Below, one piece after another: positions 16,288 to 24,786 of a stretch of DNA of 53,157 nucleotides. Every line of letters begins with the position of its first letter. The stretch's first letter is position 1. The notes under the pieces are model-generated. The model did not search any database. It was given only the letters and a program-made list of their open reading frames with translations, and was not told the origin of the DNA. Origin of the DNA: an uncultured Collinsella sp. (GTDB lineage Bacteria; Actinomycetota; Coriobacteriia; Coriobacteriales; Coriobacteriaceae); the NCBI GenBank assembly GCA_934668345.1, contig CAKUNE010000006.1, forward strand, positions 1 to 53,157. The letters are read 5' to 3'. The position numbers were made by a program, and so were the translations under genes.

Positions 16288-17340
16288 TTAGTGCCTCATA
16301 AAGTGGTACTCGATCACATTGCTATAGGGGTGACCCGGGCCCACGATGCCCTGGGGGAACAGCGGATGGTGCGGCGCGTCGGGATACATCTCTGCCTCGA
16401 GGGCAAAGCCGGCGCCCCAGCCATAGTTGGCGTCGTCCTTGGCGTGCTCGTCGCCCAGCCAGTTGCCGGTGTAGAGCTGCACGCCCGGGGCGGTGGTGTA
16501 GTAGTCCAACTCACGACCGGTCCACATCTCCTCGACGTGCAGGGCGCGGCGCAGATTACGGCCGTACTGATAGTCGCCAATGCACAGGCAGTGATCGTAG
16601 CCGCGTGCTTGCTTGATCTGCGGGTCGTCGGCCTCCATGCCGGGAGCGACGGGGCGCAGCTCGCGGAAGTCAAACGGTGTTCCCTCGACCGGAGCAATCT
16701 CGCCGGTGGGAATGTTCTGCTCGTTAATGGGCAGGTAGTGAGTGGCGTTAGCAACAAAGAAGTGCTCACAGTCCATGCCGGCGTTATGACCGGCAAGGTT
16801 AAAGTAGGTGTGGTTAGTCATGGACACATAGGTGGCGCGGTCGCTCTCGCAGCCATACTCGATACGGAAGCGTCCGGTGCGTGTAACGGTAAACACGGCC
16901 GTAAAGGTGCGGTTGCCGGGAAGACCCAGCTCGCCATCCTCAAGCGAGGTGGTCATGCGCACGGCGTTGTGGACCTCGTCGAGTTCAACGTCCCACACGC
17001 GCTTGTGCAGGCCGTGCTCAAGATCGCTGTGCAGGTTGTTGACGCCTTCGTTGGCCGGCATATGCCAGTCCGTGCCGTCGATAGTGATCGTGGCACCCGC
17101 AGTGCGGTTGGCCACGGGGCCGATGGTCGCGCCAAAGCAGGCGGGGTTGTCAAAGTAATCCTCGAGCTTATCGAAGCCCAGCACCACATCGCGCACGTTG
17201 CCGGGGATGTCGGGCACGTCAATGCCCAGCACGGTGGCGCCATAGTCCATAATGCGAACGCAGATCTCGGGCCCGTTGAGGGTGTAACGATGAACGGGGG
17301 TACCGCACGGCGCGGTGCCGAAAAGCTCGGAAGTGATCAT
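16288..17340 (-). CDS. galM: Galactose mutarotase (aldose 1-epimerase)
   Basis: 350 residues from ATG at 17340, with AGGA 9 nt upstream; an upstream extension of 20 codons lacks a ribosome site. Family landmarks: DYGATVLGIDVPD, GATIGPVANRTAGA with the substrate-binding Arg, NNLHSD, the catalytic His in TNHTYFNLAG, YDHCLC, and the catalytic Glu in GAGFALEAEMYPDAPHH. It interconverts alpha and beta anomers of galactose before galactokinase. It is divergent from the DeoR regulator gene, suggesting shared control, and functions with galK/galT at 36.6-39.4 kb. Confidence 0.95.
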   Translation of the reverse strand: MITSELFGTAPCGTPVHRYTLNGPEICVRIMDYGATVLGIDVPDIPGNVRDVVLGFDKLEDYFDNPACFGATIGPVANRTAGATITIDGTDWHMPANEGVNNLHSDLEHGLHKRVWDVELDEVHNAVRMTTSLEDGELGLPGNRTFTAVFTVTRTGRFRIEYGCESDRATYVSMTNHTYFNLAGHNAGMDCEHFFVANATHYLPINEQNIPTGEIAPVEGTPFDFRELRPVAPGMEADDPQIKQARGYDHCLCIGDYQYGRNLRRALHVEEMWTGRELDYYTTAPGVQLYTGNWLGDEHAKDDANYGWGAGFALEAEMYPDAPHHPLFPQGIVGPGHPYSNVIEYHFMRH

Positions 17341-17504
17341 TTGGTTCCTAACATCGAGGTATTTCGGACAAACTGTAGCGCGAACAGGCGAGATTATCAC
17401 TACACCTCACTAAAGCAGGGGGTATTTTTCTCAAAAAAGTGATGATTGCGCAGTTGAAGCGTTCATTTTTGGTCCGCGCGAGTCTGATACAATTTGTTCA
17501 TTAC

Positions 17505-17513
17505 TGTTTGAAT
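17505..17513 (+). promoter_or_regulatory. TGTTTGAAT motif in the galM/deoR intergenic region
   Basis: TGTTTGAAT just upstream of the DeoR gene. The same or a one-base variant occurs upstream of lacF (29787-29795) and lacA (31619-31627, with a relative at 31629-31637). Candidate operator of the DeoR protein encoded next to it. Confidence 0.4.
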
Positions 17514-17544
17514 TGACGCGAGCGTGGAACAGCGAGGATTCATC

Positions 17545-18309
17545 GTGATTAAGGCAGAGCGACAGGATAGGGTTCGTCAGCTGCTCGAGAAGCAGGGTAC
17601 GGTCTCGGTTAAGGAGATCTCGGATGCGCTGGGCGTCTCGGACATGACGATTCGCCGCGACCTCGAAGAACTTGCGAGTCTGGGCGAGATCGAGCGCGTG
17701 CACGGCGGAGCCCGCAGTGCACAGGGGCGTCCGCACGCTATGTTGCGCCATGAGTATTCACACAGCGAAAAGCGCACTAAGCATGCCGAGGAAAAGCTGC
17801 AGATTGCGCGCCGTGCTGTGGAGCTTATCGAGGAAGGCTCGACCATCTTTTTGGGTACGGGCACCACGGTTGAGCAGATGGCCTCGATGCTGCCGACGTT
17901 TCGCCTGCGCATTGTAACCAATTCGCTTTCGGTGTTTAACCTGCTCGAGGCGCGCGAGGACTGCGACTTGTGCCTCGTGGGCGGTATGTACCGTCGCCGC
18001 ACCGCCGCGTTTGTGGGACCAACGGCCGAGGATACCCTGCGCGCGCTGGGCATCGATGCGGCGTTTATCGGCGCCAACGGCATTCTGGATGGCGACGTGT
18101 CTACGTCCAATATGGATGAGGGTCGCATCCAGCAGCTCGCCTTTAGCAAGGCGGACTCGCGCTATCTGATCGCCGACTCCAGCAAGATCGGCAAGCGCGA
18201 CTTCTATACCTTCTGTCGCCTGGACAGCCTGGACGCCGTAGTATGCGAGCCGAGCATCTCGGCAGAAGACCGCGCCGCCATCGAGGAGCACACGCAGGTC
18301 ATTTGCTAA
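17545..18309 (+). CDS. DeoR/GlpR family regulator, possibly LacR-like
   Basis: 254 residues from GTG at 17545, with GAGG 8 nt upstream; a GTG at 17524 is in frame but has no clear site. The N-terminal DeoR helix-turn-helix reads ERQDRVRQLLEKQGTVSVKEISDALGVSDMTIRRDLEELA. The sugar-phosphate sensing domain carries the phosphate-binding GTGTTVEQMA, VGGMYRRRTAAFVGPTAE and ADSSKIGKR. DeoR repressors of this size often respond to tagatose-6-P or similar intermediates (LacR). The gene is divergent from galM, and a shared motif occurs at the lacF and lacA promoters. Assignment as the lac/tagatose repressor is inference. Confidence 0.88.
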   Translation: MIKAERQDRVRQLLEKQGTVSVKEISDALGVSDMTIRRDLEELASLGEIERVHGGARSAQGRPHAMLRHEYSHSEKRTKHAEEKLQIARRAVELIEEGSTIFLGTGTTVEQMASMLPTFRLRIVTNSLSVFNLLEAREDCDLCLVGGMYRRRTAAFVGPTAEDTLRALGIDAAFIGANGILDGDVSTSNMDEGRIQQLAFSKADSRYLIADSSKIGKRDFYTFCRLDSLDAVVCEPSISAEDRAAIEEHTQVIC

Positions 18310-18368
18310 CTAGCGAAGCAGGCGATACTTCCGGCATCCCTGCTGGGGCTGGGGATTACCGGGGCATA

Positions 18369-18490
18369 TTGACGCGCAAAATGACACATAAAAGTCAAAA
18401 CGCCATTTGCGCGTCAAAAAATATGACACGTAAAAATTTGCGTGTCATATTACGCGTTAACATGACGCGAAATGACGCGCAAATGTGCGC
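18369..18490. repeat. Cluster of TGACGCG/TGACACG repeats in overlapping hairpins
   Basis: One stem pairs TTGACGCGCAAAATG (18369-18383) with CATTTGCGCGTCAA (18404-18417), one A bulged. A second pairs ATATGACACG (18421-18430) with CGTGTCATAT (18441-18450). Two further direct TGACGCG copies follow near 18463 and 18473. The motif appears about seven times in 120 nt in the space between the converging deoR and fic genes. No ORF. Confidence 0.7.
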
Positions 18491-18523
18491 GGATAGCAAG
18501 AACGAGGTTATTCCGAGAAATGA

Positions 18524-19756
18524 CTAGATTCCGTATTTTGCCCTGATGTCCCTTGAGAATGAATCGTAGTCTTCGTAGAGCCCCTCGCTGCTTTCGTCCT
18601 CGGCTCGGTTCATGCGCTCAAGGAGCTTATCCTTTGGGGATTCTTTTGTAATTGTTTGCTCGCCATCGGGTGTTATGGATTGCATGAATAATTCCAGAGC
18701 GTGGTCGTCTTTGATTATGTAGCCCGTTGAACGACCTGCTCCTGTTTTTTCGATTGCACCGCAACCAACAAGCTGGCTGAGGGTCCGTTTTACGGTCACC
18801 TCGCTGATATCGGGACAGTTGGACTGAATGTCGGATTTCTTTATGACACCAGGTCTCTGCTGGAATAGAGCGGCGATACGTGCTTGCTTCGATATAGGGC
18901 GCGTGCTGGAGTCTATCAAGGTGCGCTGCTCGAGTTGTCGGTAAGCGGCCAGGGTGGTTCCAAGCATGAAGCGGATAAAGGGTGCCTCGATGTTTCGATT
19001 TTCATCCCATCCAGCGGAGCTCGCGGCGAGGGCATCGTAATAAAGCGCCTTGTTGTCTTCTATGAGTCGTTCGATGCTGATGTAACGCGCAACGTCGTAT
19101 CCGGTCTTTTCGAGCAACAGCGTTGTGAGGAGTCGGCTCATCCTGCCATTGCCATCGTTGAAGGGATGAATACTGACAAAATCGAAGATGAAGCGGAATG
19201 ATATAAGGAGTGGGTCGCAGACTTGGCGAGATAAAGCATCGTTGAGGGATTGACAGGCTTCTTCGATAAGCCCCGGGGTTGCTATGGCCGAAGGGGGCCT
19301 AAAGCGCACAAATCGATTACCTTGATCGTCGATGGAGACGATTTCGTTATCGCTGTCTTTCCAACGGCCCCCATACGAGATTGCTGTGTGTGCCATGAGG
19401 TCACGATGCAGCTGCAGAATGACCGACGGCGTAATGGGAATGGAGTCATGTTGCTCGTGAATAAGCGAAAGCACATCTCGGTATCCGGCGATTTCTTCCT
19501 CTGCGCGGGAGTTTGGCTTGGCGGAATACGCCATGATCGCTTTGAGTCTTTTTTGGGTGGTAACAATTCCCTCAAGTCCGTTGGAGGATTGGGTGCTTTG
19601 GATCTTGGCCTCCTCCATAAGGGACGATAGAAGCTCGGGTTTAACTTGACTCAGAACAAGCTGCCTGCCTTTATGTTCTCGTATCGAGAGAAGGAGGTTG
19701 GTGATTGGAGTTGCTTCGAGTTCCGCTGGAACTGTGGCGTAATCGAACTGGCGCAT
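18524..19756 (-). CDS. Fic family protein (putative AMPylator with wHTH domain)
   Basis: 410 residues; AAAGGA precedes ATG. The Fic active-site motif HPFNDGNGRMSR (about residues 198-209) is intact, with catalytic His and phosphate-binding GNGR. An N-terminal inhibitory helix is suggested by SNGLEG (about 58-63), fitting the [S/T]xxxE[G/N] motif of class II Fic proteins. The C-terminal part (about 300-360) looks like a winged helix, seen in many Fic-wHTH proteins that bind DNA. They modify target proteins, usually by AMP transfer. The gene reads against the surrounding sugar genes and has lower GC than its neighbours, suggesting acquisition. A 75-bp repeat palindrome covers its promoter. Confidence 0.92.
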   Translation of the reverse strand: MRQFDYATVPAELEATPITNLLLSIREHKGRQLVLSQVKPELLSSLMEEAKIQSTQSSNGLEGIVTTQKRLKAIMAYSAKPNSRAEEEIAGYRDVLSLIHEQHDSIPITPSVILQLHRDLMAHTAISYGGRWKDSDNEIVSIDDQGNRFVRFRPPSAIATPGLIEEACQSLNDALSRQVCDPLLISFRFIFDFVSIHPFNDGNGRMSRLLTTLLLEKTGYDVARYISIERLIEDNKALYYDALAASSAGWDENRNIEAPFIRFMLGTTLAAYRQLEQRTLIDSSTRPISKQARIAALFQQRPGVIKKSDIQSNCPDISEVTVKRTLSQLVGCGAIEKTGAGRSTGYIIKDDHALELFMQSITPDGEQTITKESPKDKLLERMNRAEDESSEGLYEDYDSFSRDIRAKYGI

Positions 19757-19764
19757 GAGGTTCC

Positions 19765-19839
19765 TTTCGGTATCACGAACATACTTTCGGTATCATAATA
19801 CCATGAAATGATACCGAAAGCTTGTTCGTGATACCGAAA
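19765..19839. promoter_or_regulatory. 75-bp operator-like palindrome at the fic promoter
   Basis: Two 32-nt arms (19765-19796 and 19808-19839) are inverted copies at 30 of 32 positions. Each arm holds two direct copies of TTTCGGTATCA, giving four sites in total. The central loop contains candidate -10 sequence for fic, and the right part of the leader holds the fic Shine-Dalgarno 9 nt away. It looks like an autoregulatory site, plausibly for the Fic protein's own wHTH domain. Confidence 0.7.
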
Positions 19840-19895
19840 CCAAGGATAGAAGTGCGCGTCGTAGCTGCTTGGAAGGCCTTGGTTTCACCGTCTAA

Positions 19896-19956
19896 TTGTC
19901 TCGATCTGTAACAGGTAGGACCGAAAATCCCGGCTAGATGTTACAGATCGAGACAA
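19896..19956. repeat. CTGTAACA palindromic repeat, copy 1
   Basis: A perfect 18-bp inverted repeat (19896-19913 with 19939-19956), containing TCTCGATCTGTAACA, around a 25-nt loop with CCGAAAATCCCGGCTAGA. Three related copies occur at 24.6-24.85 kb. Confidence 0.85.
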
Positions 19957-19984
19957 ACGCGCGGCCGGACCCGGCAAAAACAAA

Positions 19985-20025
19985 AAGGCCGCATGCGATC
20001 TCGTGGGGGATTCGCATGCGGCCGA
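19985..20025 (-). terminator. Intrinsic terminator after lacG1
   Basis: On the minus strand, a stem of GGCCGCATGCGA with its complement, followed by TTTTTGTTTTTG. Confidence 0.88.
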
Positions 20026-20045
20026 CAAGGGGTATGTGGCAAAAA

Positions 20046-21467
20046 CTAGGCCATGAGCAGGCCGGTCTCCGCGACGTTCTTGTACCAGTACGCGCTTGCC
20101 TTGGGATAGCGCTTCTGGGTCTCAAAGTCGATGTAGAACAGGCCATAGCGCTTGTTGTAGCCGTTGGTCCAGGAGAACTGGTCCTGCAGCGACCACACAA
20201 AGTAGCCGTCGACGTTCACGCCGCCGTCGATTGCCTTGAGGATCCACGCGAGATGCTGGCGCATGTAGTCGATGCGAGGGGCGTCGTCGATAAAGCCGTC
20301 CTCGAAGTCGTCCTTATAGCCCATGCCGTTCTCGGTGATATAGATCTTCTTGTAGTTGGGGTAATCGTTCTTGATGCGCAGCAGCAGGTCGTACAGGCCT
20401 TCGGGATAGATAATCCAGTCCCAATCGGTGGTGGGTACGCCCGGGCGCACGCACGCTTCGCCCACGCCCTTGAGGAACCAGCGCGAGGAGCCCTTGTCGC
20501 CGGTGCCATTGTGGTTGATGTCGTTTTCGCCCTCGGCGGCACGCAGGAACTGACACTTGTAGGTGTTGACGCCCAGGCAATCGTTGTAGGGGAGCGCGGC
20601 GGTCAGCGCGGCAATGTCCTCGTCGCGGACGTCGAGCTCGCCGCCGGCGATATGGGCCAGCTTGGTCGCAGCCTCCATGGTGTCGGCTGCATAGTGGCCG
20701 CGGAAGGTGGCGTCGAGCACCCAGCGGTTGTTGATGACGTCGGCCATGCGGGCCGCCTCGCAGTCGGCAGCGCTGTTGGGGTCGAGGGGATACTTGGGCT
20801 CCAGGTTCTGGACAATGCCGATCTCGCCCTCAAAGCCGCCCTCGTGGAAGGCGACAACGGCCTTGGCGTGGGCCACCATCATGTTATGCATAAGCTGGAA
20901 GGCCTTGTCCAGGCGATACTTCTCGCCGTGCGGCCAGTTTCCGACGATAAAGCTGCCCTCGGCGGTCGCGGGAATCTCGTTAAAGGTAAACCAGTGCTTG
21001 ACCTCGGTGAACTCGGCAAAGCAGAACTTGGCGTATTCGATAAAGGCGTCGATCGTCGTGCGCGTCAGGAAGCCCTCGCCGCCGTTCTGGTAGAAGGCCT
21101 CGGGCGTATCAAAGTGATCGAGCGTGACATAGGGGATAACGCCGGCTTTGTTGCAGGTGGCAAAGAGCTTGTGATAGTAGGCTACGCCCTCAGGGTTGAT
21201 CTCGCCGGTGCCGTTGGGGAAGATGCGGCTCCATGCGATAGAGACACGGATGCCGTTGATGCCAAAGCGCTGGCACAGGTCGATGTCGACCGGGTATTTG
21301 TTGTAGAAGTCGCTCGCGGGGTCGGGGGAGAAACGGCCCTGAGCAGCCAGGAAGTCATCCCAGGGCACTTTGCCCTTGCCGTGCGTGCGGGTCTCGCCCT
21401 CAACCTGGTAAGCGGCGGTGGCGCCGCCAAACACAAAGCCGTCGGGGAACTGCATGAGGTTCGTCAT
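20046..21467 (-). CDS. lacG: 6-phospho-beta-galactosidase, GH1 (copy 1)
   Basis: 473 residues from the ATG at 21467, with AAAGGA 6 nt upstream; an ATG at 21482 is in frame but lacks a site. GH1 acid/base Glu is in FTFNEI and the nucleophile Glu in ITENGMGY. FVFGGATAAYQVEG, YPVDIDLCQRFGINGIRVSIAWSRIFPNG and the C-terminal SWTNGYNKRYGLFY match LacG of Gram-positive lactose operons closely. It would hydrolyse PTS-delivered lactose-6-phosphate to glucose and galactose-6-phosphate. It is the second gene of the lacE1-lacG1 operon, 75 nt after lacE1 with a hairpin between. Phospho-beta-glucosidase activity is a weaker alternative. Confidence 0.92.
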   Translation of the reverse strand: MTNLMQFPDGFVFGGATAAYQVEGETRTHGKGKVPWDDFLAAQGRFSPDPASDFYNKYPVDIDLCQRFGINGIRVSIAWSRIFPNGTGEINPEGVAYYHKLFATCNKAGVIPYVTLDHFDTPEAFYQNGGEGFLTRTTIDAFIEYAKFCFAEFTEVKHWFTFNEIPATAEGSFIVGNWPHGEKYRLDKAFQLMHNMMVAHAKAVVAFHEGGFEGEIGIVQNLEPKYPLDPNSAADCEAARMADVINNRWVLDATFRGHYAADTMEAATKLAHIAGGELDVRDEDIAALTAALPYNDCLGVNTYKCQFLRAAEGENDINHNGTGDKGSSRWFLKGVGEACVRPGVPTTDWDWIIYPEGLYDLLLRIKNDYPNYKKIYITENGMGYKDDFEDGFIDDAPRIDYMRQHLAWILKAIDGGVNVDGYFVWSLQDQFSWTNGYNKRYGLFYIDFETQKRYPKASAYWYKNVAETGLLMA

Positions 21468-21501
21468 CTGCTGTCCTTTCATAAGGTTGTGGATAGGGAG
21501 A

Positions 21502-21527
21502 GGTGCCCGAACGGGGATTCGGGCACC
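21502..21527 (-). other. Intercistronic hairpin lacE1-lacG1
   Basis: A perfect 10-bp stem GGTGCCCGAA/TTCGGGCACC with no T-tract. It may stabilise the 3' end of the lacE1 message or separate lacE1 and lacG1 levels. Confidence 0.5.
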
Positions 21528-21542
21528 AGCAGAGGGAGGAAA

Positions 21543-23321
21543 TTAGTCGAGGTTCTCGCGGAGCCACTTGATGGCGCCGGCGGGGTCGCGGGTAAGGTCG
21601 ATGTATTCCTTGCCACGCGGGGCGAGCAGCTTAATACCCAGACGGTCGGTATCGGCCTTCATGTCGTTGTAGTAGCTGCGAACCTGCGGAGCGAGCACGA
21701 TGACGTCGTACTGATCCATGATGGCGGTGTGCTGGCCATAGGCACCAGCGGAGGAGGCGATGTTCTCTCCGGTCTGTGCGGCGCCTTCCTTGATGGCATT
21801 GGCAAGCATGGCGGAGGTGCCGGCGCCGGCGCACAGGACGAGGACCTTCAGGCCATCGACGTCCTTCTTAGCGGATGCGTCGGCGGTGGGCTCGGGCTGA
21901 TCGGCGGCGGGCTCGCTGTCGACGGCGGCAGCGGTCGTCTCTGCGGCAGCGGTAGTCTGCTCAACGGCGGGCGCAGAGGTGCTGGCGGCGATGGTGGCAG
22001 CACCATCGGACTCGAGACCCAGCTCGGCGGCGCGCTCGGCCTCCTGGTCGCAGAGCAGCTTATCGTATGCCTTCAAGAACGGCAGATAGATGACGGCGTC
22101 CAGCAAGATGATGATTGCGACAAATACCAGGGCGATAAGCTGGAAGTTCGTGGTAATGAAGATACCGATGGGGGCGGGGGTGGCCCAAGGCACCACGAAG
22201 GAGAAGCCGTTCATACCCACGTTATCAATAAAGAACTTGGCAACACTCACGTTGACGCAGCCGGCGGCAACAAAGGGGATGAGCATGTAGGGGTTGAGGA
22301 TCATGGGAGCGCCAAAGAGCAGCGGCTCGTTGACAGCAAAGGCAACAGGAACAATCGAGGCCTTACCGACGGCCTTGAGCTGCTTGGATTTCATAAAGAG
22401 GATCAGCAGAAGCGGCACGATGAACGTGGCGCCGGTGCCGCCGAACTCACCCACGAGCGACATGTTAAAGGTGAGGGAGTGGGCAGGGTGGCCACCGGCC
22501 AGCAGAACCTGCAGGTTCTCGGCCTGGTTGGCAAGACGGATGGGGTCGATGCCCGGCTGGACGATTGAGGGACCGTGGACGCCGATGAACCAGAAGAACG
22601 CGGTGGCTGCCTGGATAAGGATAAGGCCAGGATAGGTTTCTGCAGCGGTAAAGAGCGGGGAGAGCAGTTTGATAAGCAGCTCGGAGAACGGAACGCCCAT
22701 GAGGTTGCGCACGACGACATCGATGATGCCGCAGATGATGACGGCGCCGCCAAAGGGGATAATGTCGCGGAAGTTCTGAGCGATGGCGCCCGGAACCTCC
22801 TTGGGCAGCTTAATGGTCAGATCGCGCGAGACGCAGAACTTATAGACCCACACGGTAATGAACGCGGCGATATAGGCCGAGAACAGACCGCGCGTACCCA
22901 TGCTGGTGCAATCGAAGACCGAGAGCTCGGAGCCGTCGAGCTTGGTGGTGAACTGCGTAACAGCGAGCAGCAGCATGCTGCACTGGGCAGCAACCATGGT
23001 GGAGCCGTCGTTGAGCACCTTGCCGGCGGGCATGCGACGATTCATGGATGCCGTGAAGTTCTTGGCGGTGGTGCCGGCAACCATGATGCCCATGACACCC
23101 ATGGTGAAGTTGTACAGCTTGTTGCACCAGTCGATGAGCGGTTGAGGCAACGTGATGCCGACCACGCCGGGAAGCGTGGCGATCAGCAGGAAGATCGAAG
23201 AGGTGAGGACGATGGGCATGCACCCAAGGAATCCGTCCTTAATGGCCTGGAGATAGATGTTCCTCGAGATCTTCTCAAAGAACGGCTGATGCTTTTCGAG
23301 CATCTTTACGATGGCGTCCAT
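21543..23321 (-). CDS. lacE: PTS lactose-type EIICB component (copy 1)
   Basis: 592 residues; AAAGGAG precedes ATG. The EIIC domain (to about residue 420) begins with the LacE-like LEKHQPFFEKISRNIYLQAIKDGF and holds VHGPSIVQPGIDPI, FGGTGATFIVP and AFAVNEPLLFGAP loops. A Glu/Ala/Pro-rich linker leads to the EIIB domain with phosphorylated Cys497 in VLVLCAGAGTSAML. The membrane domain is clearly diverged from the second LacE at 26.5 kb, so the sugar may differ (lactose or another beta-galactoside). Divergent from a LacI regulator, with a palindromic operator between. No EIIA is in this module. Confidence 0.92.
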   Translation of the reverse strand: MDAIVKMLEKHQPFFEKISRNIYLQAIKDGFLGCMPIVLTSSIFLLIATLPGVVGITLPQPLIDWCNKLYNFTMGVMGIMVAGTTAKNFTASMNRRMPAGKVLNDGSTMVAAQCSMLLLAVTQFTTKLDGSELSVFDCTSMGTRGLFSAYIAAFITVWVYKFCVSRDLTIKLPKEVPGAIAQNFRDIIPFGGAVIICGIIDVVVRNLMGVPFSELLIKLLSPLFTAAETYPGLILIQAATAFFWFIGVHGPSIVQPGIDPIRLANQAENLQVLLAGGHPAHSLTFNMSLVGEFGGTGATFIVPLLLILFMKSKQLKAVGKASIVPVAFAVNEPLLFGAPMILNPYMLIPFVAAGCVNVSVAKFFIDNVGMNGFSFVVPWATPAPIGIFITTNFQLIALVFVAIIILLDAVIYLPFLKAYDKLLCDQEAERAAELGLESDGAATIAASTSAPAVEQTTAAAETTAAAVDSEPAADQPEPTADASAKKDVDGLKVLVLCAGAGTSAMLANAIKEGAAQTGENIASSAGAYGQHTAIMDQYDVIVLAPQVRSYYNDMKADTDRLGIKLLAPRGKEYIDLTRDPAGAIKWLRENLD

Positions 23322-23425
23322 AGAGCTCCTTTGCTGCTTGATGCGCGATGCATGTGGATGGAACTGGTCGTCGATGGATGGTCAGGACTGCCCGGAAGCC
23401 TTCCTGTGTAAGGAAGGCATGTGTG

Positions 23426-23464
23426 AAATGACAACGTTGTCATTTCGTTAATGACAACGTAAGA
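23426..23464. promoter_or_regulatory. LacI-type operator of the lacE1/lacI1 divergent promoter
   Basis: AAATGACAACGTTGTCATTT (23426-23445) is a perfect 20-bp palindrome. A half site AATGACAACGT follows at 23450. A related GGCAACGTTGG overlaps the start of the LacI1 gene (about 23600). Confidence 0.8.
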
Positions 23465-23597
23465 CATTATTGAAAGCGTAACAAGGATTTACGGGTGAGC
23501 GGTCGATATTGTCCGGTTAACGGTTGATTTATCAGTTGAGCAGGTGGTGTATGCTAGAACGCAGAAAACGAGCGACAGGAAACCGACGGGAGAAGCA

Positions 23598-24608
23598 GTG
23601 GCAACGTTGGACAAGAAAAACGTCTCAATGAACGATGTGGCGGTTGCCGCAGGTGTTTCTCTCAAGACGGTATCTCGTGTGATCAACGAGCCCGATAGCG
23701 TACGCGAGTCGACGCGCGATAAGGTCCATGCGGCCATGGAGGAGCTCGGGTTCCGAACGAACTTTGCCGCGCGCTCGCTCAAGTTGGGCCGTTACGGGTG
23801 CATCGGCGTGGTGCTATTTCACTTGTCGGGCGGTGCCGTGGACATGATTGACGGTATCGCCGATGCCGCCGAAGAGCGAGGCTTTGCTCTCACGATGATC
23901 AAGAAACGAGCGGGGGAGAAGATGACCCTCGCCGATGCAGCGCGCAGGATGTCGCAGCTGCCCGTCGATGGCATGATCTTCAACTTGCGTCAGATGGTCG
24001 ATGACTTTGATACCTTTGAGGCGCCGAAGGACCTTAAGACGGTGATTATCACGTCGATGGAGCATCCTACCTGCTCTACCGTCAGTGACGACCAAGAGGG
24101 CGGCGCGCGTATGGCGTGCGAGTACTTTTTGGACCACGGTCACAAGAACGTGTACTTCGTTTCTGGTAAGAAGGAGTCGCTGTCGAGCCAATGCCGCATG
24201 AAAGGCTGGCGCGCGGCACTCGAAGCACGTGGCATTGAGCCGCCCGAGCCGCTGCAGGGCGATTGGAATGCGGATAGTGGCTATGCCGCGGGCCTTGTGC
24301 TTGCCGATAAACCCGATTGCACGGCGGTCCTCGCCGCTAACGACTGCATGGCAAACGGCGTGATGATGGCTCTACGTGACAAAGGGCTCAGTGTGCCCGA
24401 TGATGTGTCCGTGATCGGCTTCGACGACGAGCTCTATAAGACGATTCCCAATTCGATTTTGACGTCGGTGAAGTTCCGCCACCGTGAGTTGGGCATCCGT
24501 GCGCTTAACGAGGTCGTTGCAGGTCTGGAGGCTCCAAGCTCCAGAAGCCGGACGCTCGTCTCCGGCGTGCTGGTCGAGCGCTCCAGCGTAAGGGACCTGC
24601 GGGCGTAG
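23598..24608 (+). CDS. LacI family regulator 1
   Basis: 336 residues from GTG at 23598, with GGGAG 6 nt upstream. The LacI helix-turn-helix reads SMNDVAVAAGVSLKTVSRVINEPDSVRESTRDKVHAAMEELGFRTNFAARSL, including the hinge. The periplasmic-binding-like effector domain follows (PVDGMIFNL, DHGHKNVYFVSG, AANDCMANGVMMAL, DVSVIGFDD). Divergent from lacE1-lacG1, which it probably controls through the AACGTT-centred palindrome. Closely related in layout to LacI2 and LacI3 of this window, so the three look like products of duplication. Confidence 0.92.
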   Translation: MATLDKKNVSMNDVAVAAGVSLKTVSRVINEPDSVRESTRDKVHAAMEELGFRTNFAARSLKLGRYGCIGVVLFHLSGGAVDMIDGIADAAEERGFALTMIKKRAGEKMTLADAARRMSQLPVDGMIFNLRQMVDDFDTFEAPKDLKTVIITSMEHPTCSTVSDDQEGGARMACEYFLDHGHKNVYFVSGKKESLSSQCRMKGWRAALEARGIEPPEPLQGDWNADSGYAAGLVLADKPDCTAVLAANDCMANGVMMALRDKGLSVPDDVSVIGFDDELYKTIPNSILTSVKFRHRELGIRALNEVVAGLEAPSSRSRTLVSGVLVERSSVRDLRA

Positions 24609-24625
24609 ATCTGCGCGGCTCATTC

Positions 24626-24681
24626 ATCTCAATCTGTAACAGTTAGAGTCCAAAACCTCGGCTAGATGTTACAGATCGAGA
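24626..24681. repeat. CTGTAACA palindromic repeat, copy 2
   Basis: Ends TCTCAATCTGTAACA and TGTTACAGATCGAGA around a loop with GTCCAAAACCTCGGCTAGA. One arm differs from copy 1 by a single base. Confidence 0.82.
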
Positions 24682-24706
24682 TTGAACGGGCTGACTCGTG
24701 CGGTAT

Positions 24707-24762
24707 GTCTCGATCTGTAACGGGTAGGGGCGGAAAACTCAGCTAGATGTTACAGATTTAGA
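24707..24762. repeat. CTGTAACA palindromic repeat, copy 3
   Basis: The most degenerate copy: left arm TCTCGATCTGTAAC, right arm GTTACAGATTTAGA. It lies 25 nt after copy 2. Confidence 0.78.
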
Positions 24763-24786
24763 TCTTACGGGGCGGCCCATCCGTTT

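Noticed and set aside
16210..17442. Plus-strand frame of 410 codons opposite galM
   Set aside because: Antisense of galM, whose catalytic residues are intact; begins inside the galM terminator.
19938..22568. Open frame of 876 codons on the plus strand opposite lacG1 and lacE1
   Set aside because: It is the GC-rich mirror of two well-supported genes; the translation is a Val/Gly/Asp-rich sequence with no domain, and it has no ribosome site.
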